In this document: piece by piece, positions 18,581-26,593 of the stretch
Position numbering within the stretch: position 1 is the stretch's first letter
Layout: every line of letters begins with the position of its first letter
DNA from: Oligoflexia bacterium
GTDB lineage: Bacteria; Bdellovibrionota_B; Oligoflexia; Oligoflexales; JAGOVF01
Reading direction: 5' to 3'
Length of the DNA stretch: 64,000 bases
Assembly: GCA_030432875.1 (NCBI GenBank)
Contig: JAUILP010000005.1
Span: 1-64,000, forward strand
The notes under the pieces: generated by a model
Seen by the model: only the letters and a program-made list of their open reading frames with translations
Databases searched by the model: none
What the model was told of the DNA's origin: nothing
Position numbers and translations under genes: made by a program

Positions 18581-20467
18581 ATGGAAAATCGCAAGAATTT
18601 TTTTACGGATAACGAAGAAATAGACTTTTACCTTTCTAAAAAAATAGACTTAGGAAAAATCTTTGCTTGGTTATCAGATGCAGAAAAAGAAGCCGTTGAT
18701 GCAAAGAGTCCCGAGGAATATAAAGCAGCTTGGTTCCAAGTCTTAAATACCTTGGGGGAAATCACCGGATCAGAAATTGCTCCCAATGGACGAAAAGTTG
18801 ATGAAGAGCATCTTGGCTTAACCCCCGAAGGCGATTTTATTGTCCCCCCCACGCTCGCGGAAAACCTCAAAGTTATCAAAGATTTTGGTGTGGGTGCGCT
18901 GGGCACAAGTGCTGAATGGGGCGGCCTAGGAGCACCATTTGCTGTGGAAGTCGCGGCCAGCGAAATGCTCAACAGAGCATGCCCTTCTACGGCTTTAAAT
19001 GTTTGTTGGTATAGTTCAACAGCACATATTGTTGATTTATTTGGGACTGATCGCGAGCGCCAAATGGTTATTCCTGGAGCTCTTGCAAGTGAACTTTCGG
19101 GTTCGATGGCCTTGACCGAGGCTGATGCTGGGAGTGACGTTGCTGCTTTTAGAACCTATGGTGAGGAGCAAGCTGATGGTACGTGGAAGTTATTTGGTTC
19201 TAAGCGTTTTATTACCAATGCCTGCGGTGACTACAGTTTGGTTTTAGGAAAAAATTCTAAAAATGCCCCAGGACTAGAAAATTTAAACCTGTATCTGTGT
19301 TTTCGTAAAGAAAATGGAAAAGTAAATTATGAGGTTGGAAGGTTAGAAGAAAAATTAGGACTCAAAGGTTCTCCAACCTGTGAAATGACTTTTGATGGTT
19401 CTAAGGCCTATCTACTCGGCAAAGATGGTGAAGGTTTTAGGTATATGCTTCAGCTCATGAACGATGCACGAATTGCAGTGGCAATACAGGCTATCGGTAT
19501 AATGGAGGCTTCTTTGCGTTTGGCGAAGGAATATGCTGCAGAAAGAAAAACCTGGGGGAAACCCATCGCGCATCACGAGATGATAGCAGAAAAAATCCTT
19601 GATATGGAGGTAGAGCTTGCCGGTCTTCGCAGTATCTCTTATCAATCAGCATATTACCGTTCCTTGATCAGTGCGGGTGAAAAATATCTAAAAAACCAGC
19701 AAGTGAGTGAGGAAAAACGTGAAGAAATAGAAAAAGAACTTGGTGTTTATAAAAAGAGACTGCGCCGATGGACTCCGCTTATCAAGTGGTGGGGGGGAGA
19801 AAAATCACAAGAACATGCACGTACTGGCCTGATGATTCATGGTGGTTATGGTTTTACCAAAGAATACCGTGCTGAGTTCTGGTACCGTGAAAGTGCCGTA
19901 CTCGCCATATACGAGGGCACAAGCCAAATTCAGTCGCTTATGGCCCTTAAGGATACTGTTAAAGAAGTTATCAGGAATCCCCAAAAGTTTATTGAAAATG
20001 TTTTAGGGTTAAAAATGAAATCATTAGCGGAGACCGATAGCCGCCGTAAACTTTTACTCAATATTCGCCAGTTGTATCAAAGCTCAATTTTGTCTCTCAT
20101 GCTAAAAATGCTAAAATCCAATATGGCCGCCTCATTTTCTACAAATAAGACAGCCGATATTCGCAAGCTCATCAAAGTCATGAGTAAGGATATCAAGCGT
20201 TTTGACAATATGAGGCTTGCTTTTTTACATGCTGAGAAGTTGTGTGAAATTAAATCATGGACCTGTATCGCTGAATCGCTTTATTTTGATATGCAAACGG
20301 ATGCGTCGCGAGCATGGATTTTTGATCGCTTCGCTTATAAAGCGATAGCCCGCATACAGTGCTTAAAGAGCATGATCGAAACTGACGAACCTGTAATTAA
20401 TGCGCGTTTAGACTCCTATGAAAAGGCGGTTCCACCTACGGCAAAAGCATCAAGCGATCATGCTTAA
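18581..20467 (+). CDS. Acyl-CoA dehydrogenase with C-terminal extension
   Basis: FAD enzyme that introduces the alpha-beta double bond in acyl-CoA. 628 residues, against about 380-390 for short/medium-chain enzymes, so it belongs to the longer ACAD class with an extra C-terminal helical domain (about residues 460-600). Seen motifs: 'SMALTEADAGSDVAAFRT' (FAD/substrate), 'GSKRFITNACGDYSLV', 'RKTWGKPIAHHEMIAEKI', and the C-terminal 'GYGFTKEYRAEFWYRES' and 'IYEGTSQIQ', where the Glu is the usual catalytic base. Which chain length it prefers is not clear. It is a single gene and lies 10 kb from the MCC operon, so it should not be called isovaleryl-CoA dehydrogenase on context. Confidence 0.85.
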   Translation: MENRKNFFTDNEEIDFYLSKKIDLGKIFAWLSDAEKEAVDAKSPEEYKAAWFQVLNTLGEITGSEIAPNGRKVDEEHLGLTPEGDFIVPPTLAENLKVIKDFGVGALGTSAEWGGLGAPFAVEVAASEMLNRACPSTALNVCWYSSTAHIVDLFGTDRERQMVIPGALASELSGSMALTEADAGSDVAAFRTYGEEQADGTWKLFGSKRFITNACGDYSLVLGKNSKNAPGLENLNLYLCFRKENGKVNYEVGRLEEKLGLKGSPTCEMTFDGSKAYLLGKDGEGFRYMLQLMNDARIAVAIQAIGIMEASLRLAKEYAAERKTWGKPIAHHEMIAEKILDMEVELAGLRSISYQSAYYRSLISAGEKYLKNQQVSEEKREEIEKELGVYKKRLRRWTPLIKWWGGEKSQEHARTGLMIHGGYGFTKEYRAEFWYRESAVLAIYEGTSQIQSLMALKDTVKEVIRNPQKFIENVLGLKMKSLAETDSRRKLLLNIRQLYQSSILSLMLKMLKSNMAASFSTNKTADIRKLIKVMSKDIKRFDNMRLAFLHAEKLCEIKSWTCIAESLYFDMQTDASRAWIFDRFAYKAIARIQCLKSMIETDEPVINARLDSYEKAVPPTAKASSDHA

Positions 20468-20569
20468 GGTTAGAACTAACCAAGCATTATTTGCCTAACG
20501 CGAAAAGATAAGTGCGGGGTACTCATTTTTTATAATGACCGTTGATCACAGGGTTAATATGGTAGGATA

Positions 20570-21910
20570 ATGCGGTATATTTTTAAATTTATCCAGGGAC
20601 GACAGCAATGCGTCCCTTTTCATTTTGTTTTCTCCTGTGTACAAAAGGTTTTATGCACCTTTATCTTAACCCTAAGTTTTAGCTGTCGTGCCACAATGCC
20701 CGAGGTGACTGAAGCTTCAGACTCCCCAGAGCGGCAAGGTTCTTTTTCTAACATTGCAGGCGCGTCAGAGGTGGATGGCTTTTTAGATACCGTGATAAAA
20801 TCAGGCGGCGTCTCTCACTTTAAAAAAATTAGGGAAATTGAAGTTGATATTGAAGGTTTGGTAAGAACAAATCTCTCTCCCTGCTCAGAATTAAAATCAG
20901 CAACAAACATTAATAAAAAATCCTCCGGAGGAAGTTCTCCTTGTGTAGATGGCAGGCTCACGCTGACAGGATTTGCGCGGGATAAAAAATACTTATATTT
21001 TTCGGTTAAAGATTCACGTGAACGTCCCTTTATGGTCATCAGTGACGAAAAAGGGGTTGGGCTATGTAGCGCTGCGATCGCAACAAATTTATTTCGCAAC
21101 CAACGCGCCTATGTTGCGGCTTTAAGTCCTATTCCTAGTGGTGGCGTCATGATTCTTATCAATTCTGAAAGCGACTGGTCGCGCCGATTTGAAAATAGTT
21201 TTCAGCTAGTCAGCTCTAGGTTGTCATCCGTGCCTAAATGTTTAACTGGTAATAGTTGTCCCTGTGAGATTCAAGATTTTGCGGATTTAAATACACGCCA
21301 AATTCAGTCGGCAGGCTCCAATAATGTATCGACAGATGTAATTTCTCGCGACTCTCAAGCAGGACTGACGAGTCTTAGAGAGAGCCATGATTTATTTTCA
21401 AGTATGTTCATTTATCCTTTAAGTTATACCATAAATTTTACCAGCTTTGGGCGCGAATTGACTGAGGCCACCGAACAAATGGGGCTTTTGTTGTTAAATC
21501 AAATTGGCGAAAATTCCTGGCACTGTGATTTTCATGGACAGCACTGTGGTAAAGTTACTAAAGTTGGTGAGAAAAATAGCATTATTCAGTCGCGCCAGTG
21601 CTGGGGAAGTTATCATTATGCCCTTTGCTCTGCAGCCAAAAAAAATTATAAAACGGAGAAGTCATTAGAGCAGCTTTTGCTCTTCTCTCATTCTCCGGGA
21701 GAGCAGGGACGACTGAGTAAAATTGACATGGTGATAGATATTTCTCCTTTCATAAAAAAAACCTCAAAAAATTGGTTTTTTGGACCTCACCAGGACGGGA
21801 TAACTTTTGTATACCCCAAGGACAATATTGGTCTTTGTGTCAATGATCGCTGCTGGCATCAGTCTCTGTTGGTGTCCACATGGGGAAAGCTACCTTCGAG
21901 TGAGAACTAA
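20570..21910 (+). CDS. Cysteine-rich predicted lipoprotein
   Basis: 446 residues. The N-terminus is long before a hydrophobic segment that ends in the lipobox-like LSFSC (about residues 35-39), so the real start may be the ATG-less downstream part or the signal is atypical. The mature protein has many cysteines: 'SPCSELK', 'SSPCVDG', 'CLTGNSCPCEI', 'WHCDFHGQHCG', 'SRQCWGSYHYALCSA', 'LCVNDRCWH', suggesting a disulfide-stabilised exported protein. No domain was recognised. It is alone between the acyl-CoA dehydrogenase and PilZ genes. Confidence 0.6.
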   Translation: MRYIFKFIQGRQQCVPFHFVFSCVQKVLCTFILTLSFSCRATMPEVTEASDSPERQGSFSNIAGASEVDGFLDTVIKSGGVSHFKKIREIEVDIEGLVRTNLSPCSELKSATNINKKSSGGSSPCVDGRLTLTGFARDKKYLYFSVKDSRERPFMVISDEKGVGLCSAAIATNLFRNQRAYVAALSPIPSGGVMILINSESDWSRRFENSFQLVSSRLSSVPKCLTGNSCPCEIQDFADLNTRQIQSAGSNNVSTDVISRDSQAGLTSLRESHDLFSSMFIYPLSYTINFTSFGRELTEATEQMGLLLLNQIGENSWHCDFHGQHCGKVTKVGEKNSIIQSRQCWGSYHYALCSAAKKNYKTEKSLEQLLLFSHSPGEQGRLSKIDMVIDISPFIKKTSKNWFFGPHQDGITFVYPKDNIGLCVNDRCWHQSLLVSTWGKLPSSEN

Positions 21911-22150
21911 ACCAGAAACTTTGGTTATTTTGCCTAATAATGTGCGCAACTAATACATAATATAGATCATAAAAAATGGAAACTTTTTGATTTGATCTCA
22001 AAATGAAAATTTTGTCGCGAATAATTATAGTCGATAACCCGCTAAATAATTGAACTAATATGGGTCTTCCTTGATTTTTACCACGTTCTAGTCGCTAGGG
22101 TTAGCATATGCCCGTGTGATAAAATTAAAAAATGCAACAGGAGATGCTTT

Positions 22151-22498
22151 ATGACGCAAAGCAATGTACAGGCTTTGAAACCATCAGAAAGACGGCGTAG
22201 CAACCGTATAGCTGTACGCACCAAAGTTCAGCCAGGAATAATGATGGCGAAGGCGACCAATAAGAAACTTCAGTGGTATGCCTTCAACGTTTCTAAAATT
22301 GGCATTGGGATTAGCGTTGTTGGCGATATGGTCAGCGATTTGGAGCTGCGCTTTGAACTTGGTGGTAAAAAATATGACATGGAACTTCGTTGGGGTGTCC
22401 TTGATGTCAAGCGTCAGGAATATCGTTATGGTCTAGAATGTATCAATGAAGATTGTGATTTGACCGAACTATTTCGCGAATATCGATTTATTAGATAA
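22151..22498 (+). CDS. PilZ-domain protein
   Basis: 115-residue single-domain PilZ protein, likely a cyclic-di-GMP receptor. The N-terminal 'SERRRSNRIAV' matches the RxxxR binding element and 'NVSKIGIGISV' matches the (D/N)xSxxG element, in the usual spacing (about residues 12-20 and 46-56). AGGAGA lies 7 bases before the ATG. Single-domain PilZ proteins usually act by binding partner proteins of motility, secretion or surface attachment systems; no partner is encoded nearby. Confidence 0.8.
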   Translation: MTQSNVQALKPSERRRSNRIAVRTKVQPGIMMAKATNKKLQWYAFNVSKIGIGISVVGDMVSDLELRFELGGKKYDMELRWGVLDVKRQEYRYGLECINEDCDLTELFREYRFIR

Positions 22499-22528
22499 AC
22501 AATCCCCTATAAGGGCTCCCCGCTTATT

Positions 22529-22819
22529 GTGTTTGCATCTAGCGTGTATCTTTTATGGTTTTTTTTGATCTTCTTCTGAGTAGTCTCTCTGGTCTTCCCT
22601 GCAAACTTCATCCACGGTAGTATTGGCTCATTTATTAATACGTCACAGCAGTGTGCTGTCCTTGAATTTTTTGCCGAACCCATTCCTCCAGAAGATTGTA
22701 GCGGCAAGTCCCTAAATTTATTGTTACCGACCTGTCCCACTGGTTTTACTACGGTAATTACCGCAACAGAAATGATGTTCCGGTCGACGCGAAATTATCG
22801 GATTTGTGTTAAGTGTTAG
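22529..22819 (+). pseudogene. Small secreted-protein ORF interrupted by one in-frame TGA
   Basis: Reading from the GTG at 22529, the frame gives 16 hydrophobic codons, then a TGA at 22577-22579, then 79 further codons to a TAG at 22817. The parts together look like one protein: a signal peptide (VFASSVYLLWFFLIFF [stop] VVSLVFPANF) and a mature domain with five cysteines (QQCAVLEFF, PPEDCSGKS, LPTCPTGFT, YRICVKC). Other genes here end in TGA, so the code is standard. Either the gene is broken by one mutation or the assembly has one wrong base; translational recoding is a remote alternative. No good ATG restarts the second part. Confidence 0.45.
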
Positions 22820-22837
22820 CTTAAAAAATCTAACGAA

Positions 22838-22906
22838 GCAGCATCCTCGTTTCAGGCCAGAGGAATCCGCTGCCGTTTTAGGTGAAAGCCATCACTTCGG
22901 TGACCT
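22838..22906 (+). ncRNA. Tandem hairpins upstream of the thermonuclease-like gene
   Basis: Two stable folds lie next to each other: GCAGC ... GCTGC (22838-22873) closing an inner CCTC/GAGG stem, and AGG ... CCT (22880-22906) closing TCAC-TTCG-GTGA, a UUCG tetraloop hairpin. No T-run follows. They could be a leader element of the gene at 23026 or 3' structure of the upstream ORF. I could not match it to a known riboswitch class; called from base pairing only. Confidence 0.3.
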
Positions 22907-23046
22907 CTTACTATCAAAAAATATGTCATCATAATAAAAATTGGCGTGAAATCATGAATACGAATGTCATTTGACATTTTTCCTTTATATAGGAATACTT
23001 ACCTCCAAGTTTTCACAAAATTGAAATGGAGGTTAAGCTTAAGTCA

Positions 23047-23547
23047 ATGCAAAAATTTTTAGTTCCTAGGTTATGCGGAATATGTCTTGCCGCTGTTATA
23101 GCTCTGCTAATTTATTTTATTTTTGAAAATTATGAAAATATGCCACAGGAAGTAAGGTCGAGTGAATGTAGCCACGAGCCTGATCGTTTCCGCTGTGTTT
23201 CCTTCCTGAGCAATTATGATGCTGATACGATTACCGTGAATATTCCTGGAACGCACCCGCTCATAGGAAAAAAAATTTCCGTTCGTGTTTTAGGCATAGA
23301 TGCCCCGGAAATTCGCGGCAAAGAAGCATGTGAGAAGAAAAAAGCTTTCATAGCTCGTGATTTCGTGGCAAAAGTCCTTAGCAGCGCAAATAAGTTAGAA
23401 ATTCATCATCTCCAGCGAGATAAATATTTCAGAATTCTGGGTGATGTTATGGTTGATGATAAAAACTTAAAGGATATGTTGCTTGCCGAGGGCCTGGCAA
23501 AACCTTATGACGGAGGAAGCAAAAAAAATATTCATTGGTGTCCCTAA
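23047..23547 (+). CDS. Thermonuclease-like (SNase) secreted or anchored nuclease
   Basis: Start taken at the ATG at 23047, which follows GGAGGTTAAG by about 13 bases and gives a clean hydrophobic N-terminal segment (about residues 5-27); an in-frame ATG at 23026 adds 7 residues. The rest is one staphylococcal-nuclease domain: 'YDADTITV' (Ca-binding Asp), 'RVLGIDAPEIRG' (catalytic Arg, Asp and Glu region, equivalent to R35/D40/E43) and 'QRDKYFRILGDVMV' (equivalent of R87). All catalytic positions look present. Predicted periplasmic or membrane-tethered phosphodiesterase acting on DNA/RNA, useful for nucleotide scavenging. Confidence 0.8.
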   Translation: MQKFLVPRLCGICLAAVIALLIYFIFENYENMPQEVRSSECSHEPDRFRCVSFLSNYDADTITVNIPGTHPLIGKKISVRVLGIDAPEIRGKEACEKKKAFIARDFVAKVLSSANKLEIHHLQRDKYFRILGDVMVDDKNLKDMLLAEGLAKPYDGGSKKNIHWCP

Positions 23548-23713
23548 AAGCCGTAGAGTTCAGACTAATGGATAGGCGTTCGCAAAAATTTTGGACACAA
23601 TTTTTTTCTTTAAAAGACAAGACAAGAGACGCGTTTAAGAAATGGCTGTTTGCTTATCAGATAAGATTTTCCCCACCCATATTGGGATAGATAACAACCT
23701 TCATACTTTAACA

Positions 23714-24388
23714 TTATAACAAATCAGGGCGGAATTTTTTAGTGACCCGCACACTCTGCTGCTCATGCCACTGAGCAATTTTTTCATGGTTTCCTGAAAG
23801 CAAAACCTTGGGGACAGGGATCCCTCGAAAATTTTCGGGACGGGTATAAGCAGGGGGCTCAATCAACCCATTTAAAGATTGTTGTAAGGAATCAAGTTGG
23901 GAGCTTAATTGGTTGCCTAATGCCCCGTCTAAGTGGCGGCATAAAGCATCAGCTATGGTAAGTGCGGCCAATTCGCCGCCAGAAATGACAAAATTTCCTA
24001 ATGAGAGTTCTTCATCAACCATGATGTCAAGGAAGCGCTCATCTACGCCACCAAAACGCCCACATACAAAGGCTAGGGGGCAGGGAAGATTGAGTAGGCG
24101 TGGGACATCATCCTGACAAAAAACTTTGCCGCGCACTGAGGGGTAAATCACATAATGCTGTGGCGATAGGCTTTCAATGCAGCGCGCGAGCGGCTCGGCA
24201 CTCATAATCATGCCATCACCACCGCCGTAGGGTCTCCCATCAATACTGCCATGACTATCCGAAGCATAAATTCGTGGGTTTATCGTATCGATAGCTAATG
24301 ATTTATTAAAGGTGGCCGCTTTAAAAGCGCCAAATTTTTGGTACGCGGTGATGAGATCCGGATGTATTGTAATAAATGTAAACTTCAT
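23714..24388 (-). CDS. trmD: tRNA (guanine37-N1)-methyltransferase TrmD
   Basis: SPOUT methyltransferase that methylates G37 next to the anticodon and prevents +1 frameshifts. From the ATG at 24388 it has 224 residues (MKFTFITIHPDL); an earlier in-frame ATG at 24415 would overlap rimM. The family core is visible: 'DSHGSIDGRPYGGGDGMIMSAEPL', 'LAFVCGRFGGVDERFLD' and the knot segment 'ELSLGNFVISGGELAALTIADALCR'. It follows rimM by 11 bases, the conserved order. rplS, which usually comes next, is absent. Confidence 0.92.
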   Translation of the reverse strand: MKFTFITIHPDLITAYQKFGAFKAATFNKSLAIDTINPRIYASDSHGSIDGRPYGGGDGMIMSAEPLARCIESLSPQHYVIYPSVRGKVFCQDDVPRLLNLPCPLAFVCGRFGGVDERFLDIMVDEELSLGNFVISGGELAALTIADALCRHLDGALGNQLSSQLDSLQQSLNGLIEPPAYTRPENFRGIPVPKVLLSGNHEKIAQWHEQQSVRVTKKFRPDLL

Positions 24389-24399
24389 CAACGTTACTT

Positions 24400-24930
24400 T
24401 CAACAAGGATACCAAAACTCATCAATATCTTCTAACTTCAGGTTCATCGTAAGAAATTCATCGGTTGACTCAAAATTCATGGAAAAATAATCTTTAATAA
24501 AGGGAAGATCGAGAAGCCTGCCGTCAGAATTTTTTATAACGACAATATCACTCGCTCCAAAATTACTAATTTCGATGACCTCACCAAGTGGGACGCCCTG
24601 GCAATCAATTATTTTTTTCCCTTTTATATCGGACCAAAGGTACTCAGTCTTTTCGTCAATCGTGAGTTCATCACGGGGCAGCCAAATATTTAGGCCATTA
24701 AGTGGTGTCAAAGAATCACGCGTTTGATGCCCGTTCAGAGATAAGATAAGCTTATTCGTTTGCTCCCGCTGGCGCCGAACCTGATAGGTGATAGCGGTAC
24801 TTGGCGAGGCGCCGATAAGGATTTTATCGAGCTTAAAAGGGCAAGAACCGTCTCTTTGGGCGACGATAAATTCACCCTTTAGGCCGACCGGCTTGCCTAT
24901 GATCCCTAGCTTTATTAAGGTACTGCGCAT
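24400..24930 (-). CDS. rimM: Ribosome maturation factor RimM
   Basis: 176 residues. It helps fold the 3' domain of 16S rRNA around protein S19 during 30S assembly. The N-terminal barrel has 'KLGIIGKPVGLKGEFIV' (about residues 7-23), and the C-terminal PRC-barrel has 'LIKGKKIIDCQGVPLGEVIEISNFGASDIVVIK' style sequence (from about 105). Next to trmD, as in most bacteria. A terminator lies between it and rpsP upstream, so part of its expression may come from its own start. Confidence 0.9.
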   Translation of the reverse strand: MRSTLIKLGIIGKPVGLKGEFIVAQRDGSCPFKLDKILIGASPSTAITYQVRRQREQTNKLILSLNGHQTRDSLTPLNGLNIWLPRDELTIDEKTEYLWSDIKGKKIIDCQGVPLGEVIEISNFGASDIVVIKNSDGRLLDLPFIKDYFSMNFESTDEFLTMNLKLEDIDEFWYPC

Positions 24931-24957
24931 AATAGTGTCTTTATTTGGGGAGAGTGA

Positions 24958-25008
24958 AAAAAATAAAAAAACCGGGGACGCTCAAAGTGGCGACAAAACC
25001 CAGTTTTA
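24958..25008 (-). terminator. Rho-independent terminator between rpsP and rimM
   Basis: On the minus strand AAACTGGG (24999-25006) pairs with CCCGGTTT (24969-24976; one G-T pair), and the right arm runs on into a T-rich tract. It lies about 120 bases after the rpsP stop and 30 bases before the rimM start. It probably limits read-through so that S16 is made in excess over RimM and TrmD. Confidence 0.7.
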
Positions 25009-25125
25009 TATTTCTTCTCTAAACTCGTTACCGACCTGCCACCCCTGATTTGAGCCGCAAAAGGTCAAACACCAAAGCACAATTTTTCGCATAAAAGGCC
25101 AGCTTTTTAGACGAATGAAAATGTT

Positions 25126-25404
25126 TTAGGCTTTAACGACATGGGTGTGATCACGCTCAAAAGGACCCATTTTTTTTGCTTTGCAAAGTTTTTCAATAGT
25201 GCCACTTAAAACAGCACCTTTACCATACCAATAACGAATACGATCTTCTTTAAGCTCTATGAGTGAAGGGTCATTACTCGGATCATAATAACCAACTTTT
25301 TCAATAAATTTTCCATCACGAGCGTTTCGCTTATCGGTCACGACAACATGATAGAATGGTTTATGGGTTTTCCCTTTTCGCGCTAAACGGATCTGCACTG
25401 ACAT
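25126..25404 (-). CDS. rpsP: 30S ribosomal protein S16
   Basis: 92 residues, usual length for S16. Starts 'SVQIRLARKGKTHKPFYHVVVTDKRNARDGKFIEKVGYYDPS', the conserved S16 sequence, and ends in a short basic tail. First gene of the rpsP-rimM-trmD group. The KH-domain gene that often lies between rpsP and rimM is missing: the 195-base gap holds a terminator but no reading frame. Confidence 0.95.
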   Translation of the reverse strand: MSVQIRLARKGKTHKPFYHVVVTDKRNARDGKFIEKVGYYDPSNDPSLIELKEDRIRYWYGKGAVLSGTIEKLCKAKKMGPFERDHTHVVKA

Positions 25405-25454
25405 GTAAAGTCCTCACTTAATTAAAAACAACCACCTGCACAATTTAAAGCTCA

Positions 25455-25483
25455 CTTATATGCAAGTTTCGCGGGAATTGCAA
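25455..25483 (-). promoter_or_regulatory. Promoter of rpsP
   Basis: On the minus strand TTGCAA (25478-25483), a 17-base spacer and TATAAG (25455-25460) form a good sigma-70-like promoter about 50 bases upstream of the S16 start. Confidence 0.55.
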
Positions 25484-25514
25484 CCGAAATTTGACAATTA
25501 AATCATTAAAATAA

Positions 25515-25544
25515 TTGTCAGTCGCCCTTAAGCTCAGTTATACT
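25515..25544 (+). promoter_or_regulatory. Promoter of the metallo-hydrolase gene
   Basis: TTGTCA (25515-25520), an 18-base spacer and a good -10 TATACT (25539-25544), some 30 bases before the TTG start at 25575. It is divergent from the rpsP promoter. Confidence 0.55.
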
Positions 25545-25574
25545 TGATTAATATATTTGATAAAAGGAGTCAGC

Positions 25575-26549
25575 TTGCTGGTTAAATTTTGGGGGACGCG
25601 AGGCTCTCTCCCAGTATCCATGAATAATATGAGCTTTAAGGCGCGGCTGAAAGAAATGATTTTAGCCGCAAAAAGCAAGGGAATACATGATATTATGGAG
25701 TTTGAGCAGGGCCTGGATGCCCTGCAGGGGACTCTGGGGCCTTTTTCCTATGGCGGCAATACCATGTGCACCGAGATTGTCACGGGTAAGGGGGCGTTTT
25801 TTGTCGATATTGGCAGTGGCATTAGGGAAGCGGGTACCCTTGCCTTAAAGAGTGGCAGGCATGAATTTCATATTTTCTTGACCCATATGCACTGGGATCA
25901 TATTTGCGGGTTACCGTTTTTTATTCCGCTATATGCAGAAGGGCAAAAAATTACTATTTATCATGTTCATCGCAATACTCCGGATGCTGTGAAAATACAG
26001 TTTAATGGCGTTAATTTCCCCCTAAAATGGGATCGACTCGGTGCCGAAATAAATTTCAAACGCCTTGATCTTTACCGGCCTATAACGGTTAATGATACAA
26101 GTATTACGGCCTTTGCCTTAGATCACCCTGGGGGGTCATTTGGTTACCGCTTTGATGATTCCGGTAAGTCTGCAGCTGTCGGGGTTGACGGTGAGTATCA
26201 GCGTATCAGCAGGGAGGCTCTGGGCCCTGATCTTAAATATTTTCAAAATCTTGATCTTCTAGTTTTTGATTCGCAGTATGAACTGGATGAGTTAGCCTCT
26301 CGCTATGATTGGGGACACAGCACCCCAAGCCTGGGTGTTGAGCTAGCTCTGCGGGAAGGAATTCGGAAAATTGTTCTTGCGCACCATGACCCGTGGTCAA
26401 GTGAAGAAAAACTTATGCGTATGGGTTCTGCAGCGGTTAATTTTGCGAAAAAAAAACTCCCTCAGTACCAGAAAGAATGGAGCAAAAGAGGGCAGCCTGA
26501 AGGATCTGAGATTATTTTGGCTTATGATGGCTTAGAAGTAACCCTGTGA
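25575..26549 (+). CDS. Metallo-beta-lactamase-fold hydrolase
   Basis: Start taken at the TTG at 25575 because AAAGGAG lies 5 bases before it; product about 324 residues. It opens with 'VKFWGTRGSLPVS', typical of the MBL subgroup related to phosphodiesterase/RNase Z-like enzymes (PhnP and cyclic-nucleotide phosphodiesterase relatives). The metal site motif HMHWDH is present at about residues 104-109, followed by 'FALDHPGGSFGYRF', 'DLLVFDSQYELDE' and 'LAHHDPWSSEE', which supply the remaining His/Asp ligands. Substrate not known. It has a good own promoter. Confidence 0.78.
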   Translation: MLVKFWGTRGSLPVSMNNMSFKARLKEMILAAKSKGIHDIMEFEQGLDALQGTLGPFSYGGNTMCTEIVTGKGAFFVDIGSGIREAGTLALKSGRHEFHIFLTHMHWDHICGLPFFIPLYAEGQKITIYHVHRNTPDAVKIQFNGVNFPLKWDRLGAEINFKRLDLYRPITVNDTSITAFALDHPGGSFGYRFDDSGKSAAVGVDGEYQRISREALGPDLKYFQNLDLLVFDSQYELDELASRYDWGHSTPSLGVELALREGIRKIVLAHHDPWSSEEKLMRMGSAAVNFAKKKLPQYQKEWSKRGQPEGSEIILAYDGLEVTL

Positions 26550-26593
26550 TCTAGTGTTTTGTACGTAAACTTTTGCTGAGTAGGCAGACAAAG

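Noticed and set aside
18581-20467. Isovaleryl-CoA dehydrogenase partner of the MCC operon
   Set aside because: The protein is a 628-residue long ACAD with C-terminal extension and lies 10 kb away; isovaleryl-CoA dehydrogenases are about 390 residues.
22507-22740. 77-codon ORF on the minus strand
   Set aside because: It is the antisense of the interrupted secreted ORF; the plus-strand reading looks far more like a protein (signal peptide, spaced cysteines).
24931-25125. KH-domain (KhpA) gene between rpsP and rimM
   Set aside because: No frame encodes a GxxG KH motif; the gap holds a terminator.
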